DNA of 64,000 nt from CAVYPR01 sp963770505. GTDB taxonomy: Bacteria > Actinomycetota > Acidimicrobiia > Acidimicrobiales > RAAP-2. The translations under genes were made by a program, and so were the position numbers. Shown here one piece after another: positions 59,130 to 64,000 of this stretch (the stretch's first letter is position 1; every line of letters begins with the position of its first letter). The notes under the pieces are model-generated. The model saw only the letters and a program-made list of their open reading frames with translations. It made no database searches and was not told the origin of the DNA. The stretch is from the NCBI GenBank assembly GCA_963770505.1, contig CAVYPR010000001.1, positions 372,001 through 436,000 of the forward strand, given 5' to 3'.

Positions 59130-60221
59130 GTGCGGATCCTCGTCGTGAACGCCGGCTCGAGCAGCCTCAAGCTCCGGGTGATCGGTGCCGGCGACGCCCT
59201 CCTGTCGGCCAGCGACCTGCCCGTCCCCGAGCCGTCCGGGCTCGCCTCGGCGCTGGCGGGCTTCCTCGCCTCGGCGGCGCCGGTCGACGCGGCCGGTCAC
59301 CGGCTGGTCCACGGGGGGCCGACCTTCACCGCTCCGGTGCTGCTCGACGCGTCCGTCGAGGGCGACCTGGCCGCTCTGGCCGGGCTGGCTCCGCTTCACA
59401 ACCCTCCCGCACTGGCGGCCATCGACGAGCTCCGTACCCTGCGGCCGGACCTTCCCCAAGTGGTCTGCTTCGACACCGCCTTCCACGCCACCATGGCCCC
59501 CGAAGCCGCCACCTTCGCCGTGCCGGCTCGCTGGCGTCATGAGCTCGGGGTCCGTCGCTACGGCTTCCACGGCCTCAGCCACTCGTGGGCGGCCCGCCGC
59601 GCCGCCGACCTGCTCGGACGCGAACCGGCGACGCTCCGGCTGGTCACCGCCCACCTCGGCGCCGGCGCCTCGTTGGCCGCCGTCGCCGGCGGGCGGTCGG
59701 TGGACACCACGATGGGCCTCACCCCGCTGGACGGGCTGGTGATGGCCACCCGCCCGGGCTCGCTTGATCCCGGTGCCGTCCTGTGGGCGATGCGTCTCGG
59801 CGCCTTGACCCTCGACGAGGTGGAGGAGGACCTCGAGCACCGCTCGGGACTGGCCGGGCTGTCGCCGGGGAGCGGGGGAGACCTGCGTCGGGTCCTCGAG
59901 TCGGCCGACCGCGGGGAGCCTGAGGCAGGCCTCGCCTACGCCGTCTACCTCCACCGGCTCCGGGCCGGCGTGGCGGCCATGGCCGCCGCCCTCGACGGCC
60001 TCGACGGCCTCATCTTCACCGGTGGCGTGGGTGAGAACTCGGCCCGGGTGCGCGCCGACACCTGCGCCGGGCTCGGCTTCCTCGGCTTGCACCTTGCCGA
60101 CAAGGGGGGATCCGGAGGTGACTGCCTCCTGACCGCCCACGGCCAGGCGCCGGCCGTGATGGTGGTCGAGGCGCGAGAGGACCTGGAAATCGCCCGCCAC
60201 GTGCGCTCGGTGCTGGGGTAG
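59130..60221 (+). CDS. ackA: Acetate kinase
   Basis: 363 residues from a GTG, about 35 shorter than the E. coli enzyme. NAGSSSLKLRV (nucleotide/metal), HRLVHGG, FDTAFHATMAPEA, YGFHGLSHSW, VDTTMGLTPLDGL and TGGVGENSARVR are present. The HLGNGAS loop of the family reads HLGAGAS, Asn to Ala. It converts acetyl phosphate and ADP to acetate and ATP, completing the phosphoketolase bypass coded divergently. Confidence 0.94.
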   Translation: MRILVVNAGSSSLKLRVIGAGDALLSASDLPVPEPSGLASALAGFLASAAPVDAAGHRLVHGGPTFTAPVLLDASVEGDLAALAGLAPLHNPPALAAIDELRTLRPDLPQVVCFDTAFHATMAPEAATFAVPARWRHELGVRRYGFHGLSHSWAARRAADLLGREPATLRLVTAHLGAGASLAAVAGGRSVDTTMGLTPLDGLVMATRPGSLDPGAVLWAMRLGALTLDEVEEDLEHRSGLAGLSPGSGGDLRRVLESADRGEPEAGLAYAVYLHRLRAGVAAMAAALDGLDGLIFTGGVGENSARVRADTCAGLGFLGLHLADKGGSGGDCLLTAHGQAPAVMVVEAREDLEIARHVRSVLG

Positions 60222-60259
60222 CACCCGGCTGGCCCCGTCCGCTGTGTCAAGATCCAAGG

Positions 60260-60931
60260 GTGGATCTGCGCGTCTTCCTTCTCGATGACCACGAGGTCGT
60301 GCGGGCGGGTCTTCGGACGCTGCTCGAGAGCCACGAGGGCTTCGAGGTGGTGGGCGAGGCGTCGACGGCCGTGGAGGCGCTCTCCCGCATCCCGCCCACC
60401 CGGCCCGATGTGGCCATCCTCGACGTGCGACTGCCCGACGGGAGCGGTGTCGAGGTGTGCCGGGAGATCCGGTCCCGGCACCCCGAGATCGCCTGCCTGA
60501 TGCTCACCTCCTACGCCGACGACGAGGCGCTCTTCGCCTCGATCATGGCCGGTGCGGCCGGCTACGTGCTGAAGCAGGTCGGGGGCAACGACCTGGTGGA
60601 GTCGATCCGCATGGCGGGAGCGGGCCAGTCCCTGCTCGACCCGGCTCTCACCCAGCGGGTGCTCGATCGGATCACGTCGGGCCCGACCGAGGACCCGCGC
60701 CTGGCGTCGCTGACGACCCAGGAGCGCCGGATCCTCGAGCTCATCGCCAACGGCCTCACGAACCGCCAGATCGCCGAGGCCATGTTCCTGGCCGAGAAGA
60801 CGGTGAAGAACTACGTGTCCAATCTCCTCGCCAAGTTGGGGATGGAACGCCGGACGCAGGCGGCCAGCTTCGCCGCCCGCCTGGACGAGCGAGCCGCCTT
60901 CGAGGCCGGCCAGGACGCACGGGGCACCTGA
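60260..60931 (+). CDS. DevR/DosR-like NarL-family response regulator
   Basis: 223 residues from a GTG. The receiver has Asp9-Asp10, phosphoacceptor Asp55 in VAILDVRLPDG, and SYADDEALFASIMAGAAGYVLK. The helix-turn-helix EKTVKNYVSNLLAKLGM is almost identical to that of M. tuberculosis DosR, including the Lys-Lys-Asn that read the GGGAC half-site. This explains the DosR-like palindromes found nearby. The likely kinase is the GAF histidine kinase at 54.9 kb. It starts 39 bp after acetate kinase and may share its transcript. Confidence 0.93.
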   Translation: MDLRVFLLDDHEVVRAGLRTLLESHEGFEVVGEASTAVEALSRIPPTRPDVAILDVRLPDGSGVEVCREIRSRHPEIACLMLTSYADDEALFASIMAGAAGYVLKQVGGNDLVESIRMAGAGQSLLDPALTQRVLDRITSGPTEDPRLASLTTQERRILELIANGLTNRQIAEAMFLAEKTVKNYVSNLLAKLGMERRTQAASFAARLDERAAFEAGQDARGT

Positions 60932-60943
60932 GGGCCGGTCAGG

Positions 60944-61312
60944 TCATCCCCGAAGGTTCTCGCCCAGGGCGGTGGGGTAGCCCTTGTCGGACAGCGCCTG
61001 CTCGAGCCGGGCGCGAGCGGTGGCCGGCCGGTCGAACTCCGCCACGTCGAACGCCACCGACGCGTGCCGGCAAAGGGCGGTGAGGGCCAGGTCGTAGGCG
61101 AGCTGGTCGGCCACGGCGGCAGGGACGCCGCCGGACGCCGCGAGTGGACTCTCGACCTCGGGCAGGCGGGCCCGGCAGCTGGTCAGGTCGGCGACGAGCT
61201 GCGCCACGTCCTGCGATCCATCGACTTGCTGTGCAGAGCCGAAGGCCGCCACCAGAAGCTGGGAGTAGATCGACACAATGCTATGAATTTCCTCCACCAG
61301 GGCCTTTGACAC
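60944..61312 (-). CDS. Hypothetical helical protein
   Basis: 122 residues from a GTG. Predicted to be all helical (VEEIHSIVSIYSQLLVAAFG, VADQLAYDLALTALCRHASVAFD), soluble, with two Cys. Family not recognised. A DosR-like box ends a few bases upstream of the start, and the gene is convergent with the DevR-like regulator. Confidence 0.65.
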   Translation of the reverse strand: MSKALVEEIHSIVSIYSQLLVAAFGSAQQVDGSQDVAQLVADLTSCRARLPEVESPLAASGGVPAAVADQLAYDLALTALCRHASVAFDVAEFDRPATARARLEQALSDKGYPTALGENLRG

Positions 61313-61314
61313 CA

Positions 61315-61328
61315 GGGGCGAAGGTCAC
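61315..61328 (-). promoter_or_regulatory. DosR-like box at the start of the helical hypothetical gene
   Basis: On the minus strand GTGACCTTCGCCCC, close to the boxes at 55.4-56.2 kb, abuts the GTG start of the gene. So near the start it would act as a repressing site or as a promoter for a leaderless transcript, and the start may instead be further downstream. Confidence 0.45.
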
Positions 61329-61506
61329 TTGGCGACGCAGGCCACGCCGGCGGCTCCGAGAGCTCGGAGGCTTCCGGGGGTGGCTAGGCCGCTGACGCGC
61401 CGGCCAGGCCGGGACTCGACCACCGCGACGTGGCCGGTCCGCGGCGAAGGCGTGCGGGCGCTTGGCCATCGCCTGACGACGGTCGACGGGCGGACTAGAA
61501 ACGGGC

Positions 61507-62982
61507 ATGGCCCCGGGTGACAGCGGATCTCCAGCCGGCGGCCCCCCGGCTCCTCGGCCGGGCCCCCTGTCCGGGCTCATGGCCTGGTTGACGCGGGTCA
61601 CCGGCAGCGGGCACGAGGCTTCGCGCCTGCGACCGAGCGAACGCACCCGCGTGCCCCCTCCGGTGATCCGCCGCCGCCTCCCCTCCGGGCGGGGGGCGAT
61701 GGAGCAGCCCAACTGCACCGGCGACGGGGACGCTCCGCTGACTCCCAGGTTCTGGTTGGTGCTCGTGGTGGCGGGGATCGCCACCGGGTTGTTCGGCGCC
61801 TTCTTGATGGCGATCCTCTACAACGTCTCCTACTTGGCCTTCGGGTACCACGGCGGGAGCTTCCAGACCGGCGTCGAGCACGCCACAGGCTTGCGCCGGG
61901 TGGTGTCGTTGGTGGTGGCCGGCGTCATCGGGGCGGTGGCCTGGTACCTGGTGCGCCACTTCCTGCAGGACGAGAACGCCCAGATCGACGACGCCGTGTG
62001 GAGCGGCGACGGACAGCTCTCGCTGCGGCGGGCGGTGCTCACCTCGATCATCTCCGAGTTCGTCATCGGCATGGGCGCCTCCCTGGGGAGGGAGGCGGCC
62101 CCCAAGCTGACCGGCGGCGCCACGGCCAGCGCGCTGGGGACCTGGTTCAAGCTCTCCCCGGCCCAGCGGCGCCTGCTGGTGGCCTGCGCCGGGGGGGCCG
62201 GTCTGGGTGCCATCTACAACGTGCCCTTGGCCGGCGCGCTGTTCACCGCCGAGATCCTGGTGGGCAGCCTGTCCCTCCCGGTGGTGCTGCCGGCCCTGGC
62301 GTGCTCGTGGGTGGCCACGGTCGCCTCATGGGTCTACCTGCCGCGCCACGCCGCCTACGTCGGGGTCCCCGACTACCGCTTCTCGATGACGATCCTGGTC
62401 TGGGCGGTCCTGGTCGGGCCGGTCATCGGGGCCATTGCCACGGGATTCATCCGACTCATCGGTTGGGTCTCTCACCACCGGGTCTCGGGGGCCGGGATCA
62501 TGGTGGCCATGCCCCTGGCCTTTGGCGCCCTCGGCGTCATCGGCATCTGGTACCCCGAGCTGTTCGGCAATGGGAAGGACATGGCGTACGCGGCCTTCCT
62601 CGGGCGGTTCACCGTGCCCCTGCTGCTCGCCCTGTTCCTCTTGAAGCCGCTGGTGACCTCGGCCTGCCTGGGGTCGGGTGCGTCAGGGGGGCTGCTCACC
62701 CCGACCATGAGCACCGGGGCCATGTTCGGGGGGATGCTGGGGTCGGCGTGGAACCTGCTCTGGCCCGGCTCGCCGTCGGGTGCCTTCGCCATGGTGGGCG
62801 CGGCGGCCATGATCGGGGCCTCCATGCAGGCGCCATTGACCGCCCTGTCCCTGATCCTCGAGCTCACCCACAGCGGTTTCGGCCTCCTGGTACCGATGCT
62901 GGCGGCGACCGTCACCGCCACCGCAATGGCCCGCTACCTCGACGGCTACTCGATCTACTCGGCCCGCCTCACCGCGGCCTGA
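61507..62982 (+). CDS. CLC-family chloride channel/antiporter
   Basis: 491 residues with about ten membrane segments after a 75-residue soluble N-terminus; a second ATG at 61702 could be the true start. The gating glutamate loop is GREAAPKL (GREGP in EcCLC), the helix FTAEILVGS supplies the internal Glu, and GSGASGGLLTP replaces GxFxP. The first selectivity motif GSGIP is not evident. Both Glu residues favour H+/anion exchange. No CBS domain follows. Standing alone after the island, its link to it is unknown. Confidence 0.87.
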   Translation: MAPGDSGSPAGGPPAPRPGPLSGLMAWLTRVTGSGHEASRLRPSERTRVPPPVIRRRLPSGRGAMEQPNCTGDGDAPLTPRFWLVLVVAGIATGLFGAFLMAILYNVSYLAFGYHGGSFQTGVEHATGLRRVVSLVVAGVIGAVAWYLVRHFLQDENAQIDDAVWSGDGQLSLRRAVLTSIISEFVIGMGASLGREAAPKLTGGATASALGTWFKLSPAQRRLLVACAGGAGLGAIYNVPLAGALFTAEILVGSLSLPVVLPALACSWVATVASWVYLPRHAAYVGVPDYRFSMTILVWAVLVGPVIGAIATGFIRLIGWVSHHRVSGAGIMVAMPLAFGALGVIGIWYPELFGNGKDMAYAAFLGRFTVPLLLALFLLKPLVTSACLGSGASGGLLTPTMSTGAMFGGMLGSAWNLLWPGSPSGAFAMVGAAAMIGASMQAPLTALSLILELTHSGFGLLVPMLAATVTATAMARYLDGYSIYSARLTAA

Positions 62983-63028
62983 GGGTCGGCCGGACCCGCC
63001 GAAGGCATGGGCCGCTCGGAACGACGTG

Positions 63029-64000
63029 CTAGCCCACGGCCATGCCCACGACCGGCCGATTGATCGCCGCACCGCCCATCGAGCCCAGGAAGGGCGCTGT
63101 AAAAGCGAACAACCCGCCGTCGGACGCGACCTCCCAGTAGCCGCCGGTCGCTGGGTCGACGGCCATGCCCACGACCGGCCGATTGAGCGCCGCACCGCCC
63201 CTCGAGCCCAGGAAGGGCGCTGTGAAGGCGAAGATCCCGCCGTCGGCGGCGACCTCCCAGTAGCCGCCGGTCACGGGGTCGTAGGCCATGCCCACGATCG
63301 GGGCGTGCAGCGGCTGTCCGCCCATGGAGCCGTGGTAGGGGGCTGTGAAAGAGAAGATCCCGCCGTCGGCGGCGACCTCCCAGTAGCCGCCGGTCACGGG
63401 GTCGTAGGCCATGCCCACGATCGGGGAGTGCAGCGGCTGTCCGCCCATGGAGCCCTGGTAGGGGGCTGTGAAGGCGAAGATCCCGCCGTCGGCGGCGACC
63501 TCCCAGTAGCCGCCGGTCACGGGGTCATAGGCCATGCCCACGATCGGGGAGTGCAGCGGCTGTCCGCCCATGGAGCCGTGGTAGGGGGCTGTGAAGGCGA
63601 AGATCCCGCCGTCGGCGGCGACCTCCCAGTAGCCGCCGGTCCGCAGGTCAATGGCCATCCCCACGATCGGCGCGACGAGCGGCAGGCCGCCCATCGATCC
63701 GTGGAAGGGGACTGTGAATGCGAAGAGCCCACCGTCGGCGGCCACCTCGTAGTAGCCGCCGGCGATCTGGACCGGGGCCGGACCGCGGTTGATGTTGAGC
63801 AAGCCCCCTGTCATCACGGTCCCAGCGGCCGCGCAGAACGTGGCGGCGCAGCTGACCGCACGGAAGTCGCTCGTCTCACCCGGGTTCGTGGCGGCCGAGG
63901 AGGGAACGGCCACCGTGGCGGCGGTCCAGGTCTGGCCTGTCATCGTGTCGCTGAATGCCTGCGGCGACGCGCCGCTCTGGGGGGTGAACCCTCCCACAGC
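63029..64000 (-). CDS. Secreted beta-propeller repeat protein (5' end beyond window)
   Basis: Partial; the frame is open to the right edge, so the true start is outside. After SCAATFCAAAGTV and a short linker come six 41-residue blades of the form GYWEVAADGGIFAFTAPYHGSMGG, encoded on a 123-bp period (landmarks at about 63232, 63355, 63478, 63601). It ends after the last blade with no anchor. The same blade family closes the Kelch/FN3 protein at 28.1 kb. Probably extracellular; function unknown. Confidence 0.8.
   Translation of the reverse strand, partial: AVGGFTPQSGASPQAFSDTMTGQTWTAATVAVPSSAATNPGETSDFRAVSCAATFCAAAGTVMTGGLLNINRGPAPVQIAGGYYEVAADGGLFAFTVPFHGSMGGLPLVAPIVGMAIDLRTGGYWEVAADGGIFAFTAPYHGSMGGQPLHSPIVGMAYDPVTGGYWEVAADGGIFAFTAPYQGSMGGQPLHSPIVGMAYDPVTGGYWEVAADGGIFSFTAPYHGSMGGQPLHAPIVGMAYDPVTGGYWEVAADGGIFAFTAPFLGSRGGAALNRPVVGMAVDPATGGYWEVASDGGLFAFTAPFLGSMGGAAINRPVVGMAVG

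Overview
The window is very GC-rich, rich in GTG starts, and carries typical actinobacterial genes: a DosR/DevR-type regulator, family 1 encapsulin with encapsulated ferritin, DUF2630, Xfp/AckA and twin-arginine secretion. Several very large secreted repeat proteins are also present. I infer a deep-branching Actinomycetota member, possibly Acidimicrobiia. The taxonomy is inference only. I found no rRNA, tRNA, CRISPR array, IS element or prophage.

Left edge (1-5.4 kb, minus strand): a soluble-adenylyl-cyclase-like protein (two cyclase domains, AAA/STAND-type ATPase, TPRs) is followed by a cyclic-nucleotide-binding/patatin phospholipase cut by the window edge. Together they look like a cyclic nucleotide producer and a receptor-effector.

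Secreted giants (5.7-31.7 kb, minus strand): one 21.5-kb gene encodes a 7,170-residue exported mosaic. In order it has RCC1-like repeats, IPT/TIG domains, eight beta-helix modules (six of them in a 2,472-bp tandem triplication), PLRSI pentapeptide-like repeats, a PPC-like domain, a clan-CD (C25-like) cysteine peptidase, MBG repeats and eight IPT domains. Upstream lies a Kelch/FN3/beta-propeller secreted protein. Its propeller repeat type returns in a partial gene at 63-64 kb.

Metabolic and exported genes (31.7-46.8 kb): a monooxygenase broken by an in-frame TAG, a chorismate-lyase-like protein, a small APH-fold kinase, a DCC protein, a secreted lipase, VOC, an orphan iron-type binding protein, a universal stress protein, nitroreductase, ABM, NHL, a Tat-exported GH78 enzyme, an OmpR regulator and an SDR.

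Stress/dormancy island (46.8-61.3 kb): Lon (frameshifted), DUF2630, a PhnZ-like HD protein (frameshifted), encapsulated ferritin plus encapsulin, an overlapping acetyltransferase/deacetylase pair, universal stress protein, a GAF histidine kinase, a small membrane protein, STAS, divergent phosphoketolase and acetate kinase, and a DevR/DosR-like regulator. Five 14-bp palindromes close to the mycobacterial DosR box sit in front of genes here, three of them helically spaced in one divergent intergenic region. I read this as a hypoxia/energy-stress regulon outside the mycobacteria. A CLC-type transporter and a partial propeller gene close the window.
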